A stretch of 29,653 nt of DNA from positions 1-29,653 of the IMG/VR virus record IMGVR_UViG_3300042922_000434; one strand, given 5' to 3'. The translations under genes and the position numbers were made by a program. This DNA comes from a virus. This document shows, in pieces, positions 22,811-29,643 of the stretch. Positions within the stretch are counted from its first letter, which is position 1. Every line of letters begins with the position of its first letter. The notes under the pieces were generated by a model. That model was not told the DNA's origin. It saw nothing but the letters and a program-made list of their open reading frames with translations, and searched no databases.

Positions 22811-23125
22811 CTACTTCCAATTTGCCCTATTCATGAACTCATTTAATAACATTGGAAAAGAATATTCATTTCCAGTATATCGGTAGTAATACTTGTTTCC
22901 AGATAATTTTTCATATTCATCTAATAAACTATCTAATTCTTTTGATTTTTCTTTAATCTTTTTATTTAGTTCTGTAACCTTTTCTTCCTTTGCTTTACGT
23001 TCAGCTTCAGCCTTTGCAATTACTTTAGCCCGTTCTTCCTGTTCTATTTTTAATTTGTTTTCGTAATCTAAAGCCAAACCCTCATCTGTAAATTCCTTAT
23101 TATTAACTCTAAAAATCCTTTCCAT
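22811..23125 (-). CDS. Coiled-coil phage protein, 104 aa
   Basis: A short N-terminal segment (MERIFRVNNKEFTDEGLALDYE) is followed by a long highly charged helix (about 22-76, ERAKVIAKAEAERKAKEEKV and onward) and then an aromatic C-terminal tail. This predicts an elongated coiled coil with a small head. GAAAGGAG precedes the ATG. It is second in the operon behind the 23.53 kb promoter. Function not recognised, but an association with replication genes is likely from position. Confidence 0.7.
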   Translation of the reverse strand: MERIFRVNNKEFTDEGLALDYENKLKIEQEERAKVIAKAEAERKAKEEKVTELNKKIKEKSKELDSLLDEYEKLSGNKYYYRYTGNEYSFPMLLNEFMNRANWK

Positions 23126-23174
23126 TATGTATAATCTCCTTTCAATATTTGCTTACTATGTTACATATCTCATG

Positions 23175-23429
23175 TTATTCTGTAACTACACTTAAACTAC
23201 CTTCTGCCATAACTAACACTGACCAAATTTCTTCCTTTTGTCCACCATCAGGCACAATCTGCAACTTAGTTTTATCTCCCTTTCCTGAAATCTTAGTGAG
23301 TTTACCTTTAACCTTCTCTCCCGTTTCTAAAGCAAATTGAATTGTGTCGCCTTCGTCAACTCTTACGACCTCACCATCCTCGTCAGTTGTTTCAAAACTC
23401 TTAAATGCATCTGTTAATACGTTTACCAT
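23175..23429 (-). CDS. First gene after the 23.53 kb promoter; SH3-like phage protein, 84 aa
   Basis: The product starts MVNVLTDAFKSFETTDEDGE and contains VDEGDTIQFALETGEKVKGKLTKISGKGDKTKLQIV, an alternating strand-turn pattern typical of a small SH3/KOW-like barrel, with an acidic N-terminus. GAAAAGGAG precedes the ATG. As first gene behind a strong promoter it should be abundant early. No specific function can be assigned. Confidence 0.7.
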   Translation of the reverse strand: MVNVLTDAFKSFETTDEDGEVVRVDEGDTIQFALETGEKVKGKLTKISGKGDKTKLQIVPDGGQKEEIWSVLVMAEGSLSVVTE

Positions 23430-23464
23430 TATGTATTTCTCCTTTTCTTATTATAATATTTTTT

Positions 23465-23472
23465 GTTTAATA
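23465..23472 (-). promoter_or_regulatory. Leader copy of the TATTAAAC box before the 23175-23429 gene
   Basis: GACATATTAAACAAAA lies in the leader about 45 bases after the predicted transcription start, in the same relative place as the box at 9661 in the other operon. Confidence 0.3.
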
Positions 23473-23496
23473 TGTCTTTTCTATCATATATTTGAA

Positions 23497-23510
23497 ATAG
23501 CTATCGCTAT
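23497..23510 (-). other. Small hairpin at the 5' end of the replication operon RNA
   Basis: ATAGC-GATA-GCTAT on the minus strand makes a perfect 5-bp stem with a GATA loop, starting about four bases after the predicted transcription start. A 5' hairpin of this kind can protect an mRNA from decay. Its weak A-T content makes it only tentative. Confidence 0.3.
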
Positions 23511-23520
23511 GAACAAATGT

Positions 23521-23572
23521 ATTATATCATACTTCTTAAATAATTGCAATACTTAGTTTAATATTTCTTGTC
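23521..23572 (-). promoter_or_regulatory. Sigma-A-type promoter for the replication operon
   Basis: On the minus strand TTGCAA (23544-23549), a 17-base spacer and a perfect TATAAT (23521-23526) with extended TG predict transcription from about 23514. The block TATTAAACTAAGTATTG directly precedes and overlaps the -35 box, as at the 9.75 kb promoter. It stands between the 23603 gene and the first gene of the replication block. Confidence 0.8.
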
Positions 23573-23602
23573 TTTATTTATTTATAGTATGAAATATTCC
23601 TT

Positions 23603-23929
23603 TTATCTTGTCTTTAACCATTCGTTATATAATACGGAATCTTCATTGGTTAAAATCTCAAATCCTTCATGCTTCTGACCTTTGAAAATTGTTTCTATAA
23701 AGATATTAACAAGATTTTCAATGATATTTTCATCGCTACTATTACTTAATTCGTGTATCTTATCTTCTAAATTTTCATACTTAAATAACTTTTCCATTAT
23801 TTTATCAAGGTCATCCATACAGATAGCACCACTTTCTCTATCGGTTAATCTTTTATTTTTAATATCCAACACATTTCTCCCTTCTTGATACAAGCAAAAC
23901 TGCATTTCATTGTCTACTTCTTCTTCCAT
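23603..23929 (-). CDS. Small phage protein of unknown function, 108 aa
   Basis: The product is acidic and mostly helical. CLYQEGRNVLDIKNKRLTDRESGAICMDD near the N-terminus resembles a beta-hairpin, and the remainder is helix with a LEDKIHELSNSSDENIIENL segment. The ATG at 23929 overlaps the end of the upstream gene by 16 bases and has only a weak ribosome binding site, so translation is probably by coupling; the exact start is uncertain. It is the last gene before the 23.53 kb promoter. Confidence 0.65.
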   Translation of the reverse strand: MEEEVDNEMQFCLYQEGRNVLDIKNKRLTDRESGAICMDDLDKIMEKLFKYENLEDKIHELSNSSDENIIENLVNIFIETIFKGQKHEGFEILTNEDSVLYNEWLKTR

Positions 23930-24210
23930 TCTGTAACCGTAATGGTCTTTTCATATGTATTTTCTTCAACTTCATATGGTTGGCTACAGAATTCGTTTTC
24001 CTGACATTCTGTCAATCCTTCTTGCCAATCTAAAGCAAAATATCTTTCACCAAATTTAATAATAGACTTGACGGATCTACACCATCTTCGATTATCCCCT
24101 TCAATTCTGTCTACCTCATTGTATTCAAAACATAATTCCTTTAATTCTCTTTCTGTTAACATAACTCCAGAGTCAATCTTTTCTAACATTTTAACTTCAT
24201 ATTCATCCAT
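23914..24210 (-). CDS. Small acidic phage protein, 98 aa
   Basis: The product opens with a helix pair (MDEYEVKMLEKIDSGVMLTE, then RELKELCFEYNEVDRIEGD) followed by a strand-rich half with FGERYFALDWQEGLTECQEN and a PYEVEENTYEKTITVTEW tail. I recall similar short proteins in Firmicute phages but without a known role. AAAGGAGTG lies about 12 bases before the ATG, a slightly long spacing. The stop overlaps the next gene. Confidence 0.7.
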   Translation of the reverse strand: MDEYEVKMLEKIDSGVMLTERELKELCFEYNEVDRIEGDNRRWCRSVKSIIKFGERYFALDWQEGLTECQENEFCSQPYEVEENTYEKTITVTEWKKK

Positions 24211-24251
24211 TCTCAGTGTTCACTCCTTTCTTATAACATCGAATACAGCAT

Positions 24252-24638
24252 TTATGTCGTCCTTATAATCCTCAATATATTGCTTAACATACCTTCTACT
24301 ATATCAAAATCTCCACCCAAGCTGCTTCCAGTTGTCTTTACTTCATAAGTCCAATCTGCTTTGTTATCTGTTTTAATTACTGGCCTACCACCATATAATA
24401 CAGTTCCTTTATTAACGGTCAATGTTGCATATTTATCAAGATAATCTTCTTTTAATTCTTTTAACTCTTTCTGACATCCTTTGTTGTATGTTTTGTATTT
24501 TGCGTCTGGAAACCATACTCGTACAAACCTCGAAGTCTTTTTAGAATAATCAATAGGTTTAAACTTGTTGACAACAAGAAGAACTCCGTCTGATATTCTA
24601 TACAAATCTTGATACTCTGTTTGTGCTAATACTTCTAT
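24252..24638 (-). CDS. Phage protein of unknown function, 128 aa, possible AUA start
   Basis: The frame has no ATG near its start. TTG codons at 24659 and 24653 and a GTG at 24647 lie before or inside the strong Shine-Dalgarno GGAGGTG (24645-24651). Eight bases after GGAGG there is an in-frame ATA (24636-24638) giving xEVLAQTEYQDLYRISDG. Either an upstream TTG without its own ribosome binding site (135 aa) or the ATA is used. The product is beta-rich with a helical RFVRVWFPDAKYKTYNKG region and shows no catalytic motif or membrane segment. Function unknown. Confidence 0.65.
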   Translation of the reverse strand: MEVLAQTEYQDLYRISDGVLLVVNKFKPIDYSKKTSRFVRVWFPDAKYKTYNKGCQKELKELKEDYLDKYATLTVNKGTVLYGGRPVIKTDNKADWTYEVKTTGSSLGGDFDIVEGMLSNILRIIRTT

Positions 24639-24687
24639 ATTTCTCACCTCCAATAACAAACTAATGAAAGACAGATTTTATATGCTT

Positions 24688-25734
24688 TTAATAATCTTCT
24701 ACATGTTCTCTTACCTTTAGGTAGTCTTCGTATAACATAGAATTTTGCTCTTTTACAATCCCATATAATGCATCGTAACTCCATGAACAATCTCTAAAAT
24801 ATCTACCATCAACATCATCATGAGTAGTTATAATATCACTTATACAATCACTAATCTCTTGATCCTGTGCTGTTTCTATTATAAATCCACTTAATCCAGT
24901 TTCAGCATAACTATAACCATCGTTCCAATCTCCTCTATTCTTCATAAGATAATGTGCTAGATAGAGATATTTGTTTTTGTCAATAATTGCACTTTGAAGG
25001 TCTTCCCAATCAGATGTAATATCTAATTCATGCTTCGAAAGCATGAACGCAAGTAATCTTTCGTTTTCTTTACGCTCAATCTCTTGCTGCTTTTTATTTT
25101 GTTCTTCCTTACGCTTATCCTGATCAACTTTATATATCTTATCAAATGTTTCAATTAGCTTATTTTTAGTTGAAGTCACATTGCTTGAATATGTATTGAA
25201 TGCAGACTGAATCTCATAAGTCCATGCACAAGTAATACTTTCTTTATTTCTCGATCTGCTTGTTTTGTATTCATATTTTGACGTTGGGATACCAATATCA
25301 TGAAGCATTTTCATTACTACCTCTTTTGTATGGATATTGATTTGACTTGCTATAATATTTTCTTTATCTGTTTCACTGTCAAGCTCTTCAATAGCATTAA
25401 GTATAATCGTATAATTCTCTTTACTCTTTTCAGTATTATAACTAAACTGATAATATCCCCATGATTCATCTCCACGTACGTTACTAAACTTTTTGTTTAA
25501 AATCTTTATGCATTCTTTTGGAACATCAAACCTTATGTAATGACTTCCATACCAACTAGAATTTTCACAATCTCTAACCTTGCAACTAGTTAAATACAAT
25601 GGTTTAATCGGTTGTATTGGAGTTAAATTATTCTGTGAATTAATTTGGTCTATTGTTGAGTTAACTATATTTTCAAGTCTATCTAAACTGTCTCTTGCTG
25701 ATTTTAATTGACTATCAACTTCTTTTTGACTCAT
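24688..25734 (-). CDS. Large phage protein of unknown function with coiled coils, 348 aa
   Basis: The ATG at 25732-25734 is chosen because AGAGGAGAAAAG precedes it; a TTG at 25749 lies before that site. Residues 1-35 are a coiled coil (SQLKSARDSLDRLENIVN). A beta-containing domain (about 50-190) includes SSWYGSHYIRFDVPKECIKI and ends with ACAWTYE-type strands (ITCAWTYEIQSAF). A long charged helix follows (KRKEEQNKKQQEIERKENER), then a C-terminal domain with aromatic residues and SYSYAETGLSGFIIE. No nuclease, ATPase or DNA-binding motif is evident. It is the longest unknown gene here. Confidence 0.75.
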   Translation of the reverse strand: MSQKEVDSQLKSARDSLDRLENIVNSTIDQINSQNNLTPIQPIKPLYLTSCKVRDCENSSWYGSHYIRFDVPKECIKILNKKFSNVRGDESWGYYQFSYNTEKSKENYTIILNAIEELDSETDKENIIASQINIHTKEVVMKMLHDIGIPTSKYEYKTSRSRNKESITCAWTYEIQSAFNTYSSNVTSTKNKLIETFDKIYKVDQDKRKEEQNKKQQEIERKENERLLAFMLSKHELDITSDWEDLQSAIIDKNKYLYLAHYLMKNRGDWNDGYSYAETGLSGFIIETAQDQEISDCISDIITTHDDVDGRYFRDCSWSYDALYGIVKEQNSMLYEDYLKVREHVEDY

Positions 25735-25780
25735 CTTTTCTCCTCTCAATCTAATAAATCAACCATTTTGTCTGCCATAC

Positions 25781-26023
25781 TTACATTTGTGTTCCTCTAA
25801 TGTTACTTTTCCCTATATCACTAGTTTCACATGTTATTTCAACAGGAACAAAAGGACTTCTCACTCCACTTGGATATGTCGGATAAAAATTGTTTTTGTT
25901 TGCGTCTTGTATTCCTGCGTTATATACATCTTCTAATAACTTATTAAACACACCTTTGTTAATTAATAATAAGTTTTCATCTCCATCATACTTTTCAATA
26001 TCATAAACCACGATTGGTTTCAT
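25781..26023 (-). CDS. Small phage protein of unknown function, 80 aa
   Basis: The ATG at 26021-26023 fits AAGGAAGGAG upstream, whereas an in-frame ATG at 26068 would overlap the preceding gene and has no site. The product starts MKPIVVYDIEKYDGDENLLL and has a helix LLEDVYNAGIQDANKNNFY with a proline-rich C-terminal half. The 'N-A-G-x-x-D' helix is common in small phage proteins. No function recognised. Confidence 0.65.
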   Translation of the reverse strand: MKPIVVYDIEKYDGDENLLLINKGVFNKLLEDVYNAGIQDANKNNFYPTYPSGVRSPFVPVEITCETSDIGKSNIRGTQM

Positions 26024-26054
26024 GTTTTCATCTCCTTCCTTTAAAATAACAGCT

Positions 26055-26348
26055 TTATCGTATACCATTTACAGAAGGTTTCCGTAAAAACTTCTTACAC
26101 TTAACCGACGTATTGATAAACACATTCGTTCTACCTTCAATTTCTAAAATGTCTTTATATGCTCTCATAAATTCTTCTTGAATACTACACATGTCTGATT
26201 TTGCGCAATCTTCACACGTTTCATCTCTAAGTTGCTTTACAGGTGGCATAGGAACGTTACAACCAGTCGTTGGTAATTTACTTTCGTATAATCTTGGTTC
26301 TCTTGGCATTTCATACTCAGACGCAACACCATTAATAATATTTCCCAT
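26055..26348 (-). CDS. Small cysteine-rich phage protein, possible metal or Fe-S site, 97 aa
   Basis: Cysteines at 30, 45, 48, 54 and 84 include CEDCAKSDMC (CX2CX5C). Four of them could hold zinc or an iron-sulfur cluster; the spacing together with a distant fourth cysteine recalls Cas4/AddB-like clusters only superficially. The N-terminal 35 residues are proline-rich and probably unstructured. GGAAGGAGATATTAA precedes the ATG at 26348. No nuclease motif accompanies the cysteines. Function unknown. Confidence 0.68.
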   Translation of the reverse strand: MGNIINGVASEYEMPREPRLYESKLPTTGCNVPMPPVKQLRDETCEDCAKSDMCSIQEEFMRAYKDILEIEGRTNVFINTSVKCKKFLRKPSVNGIR

Positions 26349-26390
26349 TTAATATCTCCTTCCTATTAAGATAAATTTTCTTTTGATGTG

Positions 26391-26627
26391 CTAATTTTCT
26401 TGTAATTCAACTTCCGATAAATCATTTGGGAAGCTACCATATCTACTCAGGTATCTATCATAATAGTCATCAGTAACCCATTTTTCTTCAACGTCAGAAC
26501 CGTTTAGCTTGTTGCGCTTACAAATCTCCTTAAATTCTCTGAAGCTAATTTCATGACCTTCATAAGCTAGATTTCCATCAATAAACATTCCTTGCCAATC
26601 ATCAGCTTTTACCCATACTGCTTTCAT
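26391..26627 (-). CDS. Small acidic phage protein, 78 aa
   Basis: The product opens MKAVWVKADDWQGMFIDGNLAYEGHEI, which reads as a strand-turn-strand, then a helix (SFREFKEICKRNKLNG) and an acidic C-terminus (DDYYDRYLSRYGSFPNDLSE). GAAAGGAG lies 9-10 bases before the ATG. I recall similar small proteins in phages of anaerobes but no function. No cysteine motif, no membrane segment. Confidence 0.68.
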   Translation of the reverse strand: MKAVWVKADDWQGMFIDGNLAYEGHEISFREFKEICKRNKLNGSDVEEKWVTDDYYDRYLSRYGSFPNDLSEVELQEN

Positions 26628-26683
26628 TTATTTACTCCTTTCATCAGATAAACCCTCTATTTCATCTTATACGATATATAATT

Positions 26684-27250
26684 TTATTTACTTGCTATAC
26701 TTGCAATACTACCTTCAATCTTTTTATATGTATCATTAGCCATCAGAACACTTAGAACGGCTTCAGAAAGCATCTGCTTAGTACTTGTATCAAACATATT
26801 TTTAACCTTATAATTTACATCATTACGAATATTTGAGATTTCCTTCTCAATGATTTTCTGAATGTCTGGATCAACACATTTTTTAGTAAACCATTCTTGG
26901 AATGATGTGCTTCCATATCCCTTACCATCACACTTATTGTTTACAATCACTTCTTTTACTTGCTCAATTACATATTCTTTCAGTGTGAATTCTTTTGCTT
27001 CTTCCTTCCATCCACCACCTATGACAATCTTTTCTGTATTGTATATATCATTTATCATGTTTTGAACTAACTCATATGTATTATTTTCAATAGACTCTTT
27101 TACTTTACCAAATAACTTTTCTCTCATTTCCGCTTTTAACTCAGACTTGATTTCTTCAGCTAATTCTTTACTTAATTCTTTCATTATGGCTTCTTTAATG
27201 CCTACAGCCATATCCTCCATATCATACTCAATCTTTAAAATATCTCCCAT
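26684..27250 (-). CDS. Helical phage protein of unknown function, 188 aa
   Basis: The product is mainly helical. The first 55 residues are a charged helix (MKELSKELAEEIKSELKAEM). Around residues 80-125 lies a less regular segment with GGGWKEEAKEFTLKEYVIEQ and KCDGKGYGSTSFQEWFTKKC, whose two cysteines might pair. The end is helical again. No catalytic motif or membrane segment is seen; the order could suit a scaffold-like or multimeric protein. The ATG has GAGGAG about 10 bases upstream. It is the last phage gene before the IS110 element, and its native promoter could have been displaced by the insertion. Confidence 0.75.
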   Translation of the reverse strand: MGDILKIEYDMEDMAVGIKEAIMKELSKELAEEIKSELKAEMREKLFGKVKESIENNTYELVQNMINDIYNTEKIVIGGGWKEEAKEFTLKEYVIEQVKEVIVNNKCDGKGYGSTSFQEWFTKKCVDPDIQKIIEKEISNIRNDVNYKVKNMFDTSTKQMLSEAVLSVLMANDTYKKIEGSIASIASK

Positions 27251-27270
27251 AATTATTTACTCCTCGTATT

Positions 27271-27310
27271 ATAAGTTTATAGACCTCAATCACAGAGTCT
27301 ATAGACTTAT
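27271..27310. repeat. 14-bp near-perfect inverted repeat at the left boundary of the IS element
   Basis: ATAAGTTTATAGAC (27271-27284) and GTCTATAGACTTAT (27297-27310) match at 13 of 14 positions around a 12-base loop, and TTTTT follows on the plus strand. It may act as a terminator for plus-strand transcription or as an operator in front of the 26684-27250 gene. It straddles or abuts the presumed IS boundary, so part of it may be phage and part IS. Confidence 0.45.
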
Positions 27311-27329
27311 TTTTATGATATAGGTGTTG

Positions 27330-27650
27330 GATGGATCGTTGGTCATCCTATCATACCTACATAGTTAATAAGTTACTTTTCTGTCATGGTCCCAGGTGCT
27401 ATACTTAAGTTCATAAGAACTGTAGCTGTGGTCACTGCTTCATTACTCCTGCAAAACATTTTGTTATTGCCAAGAAAGCATGCAGCCCTAACGCTACGCC
27501 AAGACTTATTACACAAATGCTGCATCCCGGTATCTAGCCTCCAGCAGGGTATTTCTTACCGTAGAATGCTAATATCGCGAGGGTTAGGGTGGCGTAGTGA
27601 TCTGGGATAAGCCATGATTACATTCTTTTTATCCTACTATGAAAGGTGGT
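27330..27650 (+). ncRNA. Probable bridge RNA region of the IS110 element (limits approximate)
   Basis: IS110-group elements transcribe a bridge RNA from the non-coding end before the transposase, whose loops pair with target and donor DNA. Here about 330 bases have no convincing gene but hold paired segments: ATGCAGC (27480-27486) with GCTGCAT (27529-27535), CTACGCC (27494-27500) with GGCGTAG (27591-27597), and CCCTAA (27486-27491) with TTAGGG (27584-27589). The class of RNA is inferred from the family; the pairings are read directly. I cannot assign the guide loops. Confidence 0.55.
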
Positions 27651-27658
27651 GACTATCC

Positions 27659-28939
27659 GTGAAAGAAAAAATCGATTACCTCTCAACGCTTTTTGTTGGG
27701 ATTGATATTGCATCCCGTATTCATGTTATTTCTGCACTTGATTTTAATCAGGCGTTCTTCATTAAAATGAAACCTGCTCCAAACACTCAGGAAGGTGCAG
27801 TTCTTCTTGAAGGTATGATTGTTGATGTTCTTAATGAAAACCATCAGTTCAAATACGTTATAATCGGAATGGAATCAACCGGGTTTTATGGAGTTCATCT
27901 GGCCAATTATCTTTCAGTCAGCGATTTATTAGCTCCATTTTCTGTCCGTGTTTATTGTCTCAATCCAAAGGAAGTCAAGAATTACAAAAAGTCCTTCAAT
28001 GACATCGGAAAGAATGACGGCATTGATTCCTTTGTTATTGCTGATTTTGCCCGTGTTGGACGTATCAGCATCAAACCTTGGCGTGGTTCCCAATATCTCG
28101 CCTTACAACGCCTTACCAGGCATCGTATGCACATCACTGAATGTATTGCCAGAGAGAAAACATATATGCTAAATAACATCTTTCTGAAGTTCAGTGAGTA
28201 TGCCTTGTTACGCAATGGAGAACATCCTTTTTCAAACAAATATGGCGCTACAGCTGAGGCTATTCTTACCGAATTCACTACAAATGAGGATATTGTAAAT
28301 ACCTCTATTGAAGATCTTGTTGCATTCATTAGTTCGAAAAGCAAAGGTCGCATCGCTGATCCGGAAGAAACAGCTACGATAGTACAGGCCGCAGCCCGTA
28401 ATTCATACAGGCTTGATAAATGCCTATATGAACCACTTACGATATCCATTGCCTCCTCCTTTAACTGCATCAGCTCTTTTGAGAAGGAATTAAAAGCAAT
28501 TGATAAAGCAATCCTTCAAACTGTGCAAGGGTTAAATCCCGAGGAATATACAGTGCTTAATTCCATCCCTGGAATTGGTAAGGTTTACTCTGCCGGAATT
28601 CTTGCTGAAATCGGTTCTGTTAAAGTTTTTCAAAGTGCTGACTCACTCGCAAAATATTGCGGTATCGTTTGGAACGATAATGATTCAGGAGATTTTGAAT
28701 CAGAAGACAAACATATGAGCAAGGCCGGTAACCGTTACCTTCGGTATTACATCATAGAAGCAACTGGAAGTGTTATAAGACACTGTCCTGAATATGAACG
28801 CTTCTATTATAAGAAATATGCTGAAACCAGAAATCATCAGCATAAACGTGCACTCGCGTTGACTTCCCGTAAATTTATACGTCTGCTCTTTGGTCTGCTG
28901 GACAAGAGCCAACTCTACTCTCCGGAAAAGAGTAGGTAA
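27659..28939 (+). CDS. IS110-family transposase (RNA-guided DEDD recombinase)
   Basis: The 426 aa product has the N-terminal RuvC-like DEDD domain with VGIDIAS (D16), GMESTG (E72) and KNDGIDSF (D120, D123), a coiled-coil linker in the middle, and the C-terminal Transposase_20 domain with LNSIPGIGKVYSAGILAEIG and HMSKAGNRYLRYY. The Ser of the latter, near 352, is probably the catalytic serine. Length is typical or slightly long for the family. GTG start at 27659 follows AAAGGTGGTGAC. The protein cuts and rejoins DNA as directed by its bridge RNA. All catalytic residues are present, so the element could be active. It is the only phage-side gene on the plus strand. Confidence 0.93.
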   Translation: MKEKIDYLSTLFVGIDIASRIHVISALDFNQAFFIKMKPAPNTQEGAVLLEGMIVDVLNENHQFKYVIIGMESTGFYGVHLANYLSVSDLLAPFSVRVYCLNPKEVKNYKKSFNDIGKNDGIDSFVIADFARVGRISIKPWRGSQYLALQRLTRHRMHITECIAREKTYMLNNIFLKFSEYALLRNGEHPFSNKYGATAEAILTEFTTNEDIVNTSIEDLVAFISSKSKGRIADPEETATIVQAAARNSYRLDKCLYEPLTISIASSFNCISSFEKELKAIDKAILQTVQGLNPEEYTVLNSIPGIGKVYSAGILAEIGSVKVFQSADSLAKYCGIVWNDNDSGDFESEDKHMSKAGNRYLRYYIIEATGSVIRHCPEYERFYYKKYAETRNHQHKRALALTSRKFIRLLFGLLDKSQLYSPEKSR

Positions 28940-29020
28940 TCCATATCGCATTCCTAATCTACGATTTTTGTTATGAAAGCCGTAGGTCTATTAAGGTTAC
29001 TCTTCTGTAAGAAAACCAAA

Positions 29021-29416
29021 TCAAAATACTTCTTGACTATTTACCAAATTGCTGTTTAATAATTCACCTTCAGCATTACATATAAAGATTTGTACTATAA
29101 TTGGATACGATCCCTGAATACTTTGGCTGCAAGAAAATGGAGTATAGTTTAGCACTTTATATCCGTTAGAAGCTATAACTATTGCTTCATTTTCGCCTTT
29201 AATATTAGTAACCCTTAATCCTGTTTCCTCCCTGATTTCTCTTCTCAAACAGTCAAAAATATTTTCGAACTCTCTAATTTTTCCAGCTGGAATTTCTAAC
29301 AGCCCAAACTCTGATATTGCATCCTCCTTACACCTGTCTTGAACTAATATGCAATCAACACCATCGATATTTTTCTCAATTATACCTCCCACTCCGGGCT
29401 TAGCGAATAATTCCAT
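29021..29416 (-). pseudogene. NUDIX hydrolase, 3'-truncated next to the IS110 element
   Basis: The 131 aa frame has a perfect NUDIX box, G45-x5-E51-x7-REIREETGL (59-67), so it belongs to pyrophosphohydrolases of nucleoside diphosphates linked to another moiety (ADP-ribose pyrophosphatase-like). GAAGGGAGGTTATTGA precedes the ATG. The chain ends at NSQEVF followed by TGA, just where family members normally continue with a W-x-P/S-x-x-E-L strand and a final helix; about 25-30 residues appear missing, and the break coincides with the right end of the IS. The missing 3' part is not on the other side of the IS. It may be a functional shortened enzyme but is more likely broken. Confidence 0.72.
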
Positions 29417-29618
29417 TCAATAACCTCCCTTCTCACTAGCTAAGCTGTTGGACTTTCAAAAAAAAATAAAAAATTCTTTTCCTCAGCATTTGGTTATCAC
29501 CTATTAAATTTTACCACAATATTACGCTTGGGTAAATTTATTTTAACAAATGTATACACCCTTAAGCTCAGAATAAGCGTGATAAAATAAACAGAAAATA
29601 GCAGTACCCGGCATAACA
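29417..29618. other. Intergenic region upstream of the NUDIX gene
   Basis: No gene is seen in about 200 bases. On the minus strand a weak promoter can be drawn (TTACCC, 16 bases, TAAAAT with TG, near 29505-29535) that would serve the NUDIX gene. A run of nine A/T bases near 29458 is not otherwise informative. Confidence 0.3.
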
Positions 29619-29643
29619 AAATCCCTTGAAAATCAAGGGATTT
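29619..29643. terminator. Bidirectional intrinsic terminator, perfect 11-bp stem
   Basis: AAATCCCTTGA-AAA-TCAAGGGATTT is a perfect palindromic stem with a 3-base loop. On the minus strand it is followed by TTTTGTTATG, and on the plus strand it ends in TTT, so it can act in both directions. It probably ends a minus-strand gene that lies beyond the right edge and isolates the NUDIX unit. Confidence 0.7.

Larger units (their letters stand above)
27300..29015 (+). mobile_element. IS110-family insertion sequence (ends approximate)
   Basis: The element carries one DEDD transposase gene behind a roughly 350-base non-coding leader and followed by about 80 bases. This is the layout of the IS110 group, which has no terminal inverted repeats and makes no target duplication in the usual sense. 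GTCTAT occurs near both ends (27297-27302 and 28986-28991) and might mark a short shared core, but the true ends cannot be fixed without a second copy. Base composition is richer in G+C than the phage part, so it came from the host or another replicon. Confidence 0.75.

Noticed and set aside
23149-23175. GTTACA/TGTAAC hairpin at the end of the 23175 gene as a terminator
   Set aside because: Only 6 A/T-rich pairs around a 15-base loop and no T-tract; too weak.
26055-26348. Cas4-like Fe-S nuclease
   Set aside because: The cysteines are there, but the protein is too short and lacks the D-EXK nuclease residues.
27386-27610. 74-residue plus-strand frame in the IS110 leader
   Set aside because: No ribosome binding site or family resemblance; the region fits the non-coding bridge RNA zone of IS110 elements.
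27982-28470. 162-residue minus-strand frame inside the transposase
   Set aside because: Antisense shadow of the DEDD transposase.
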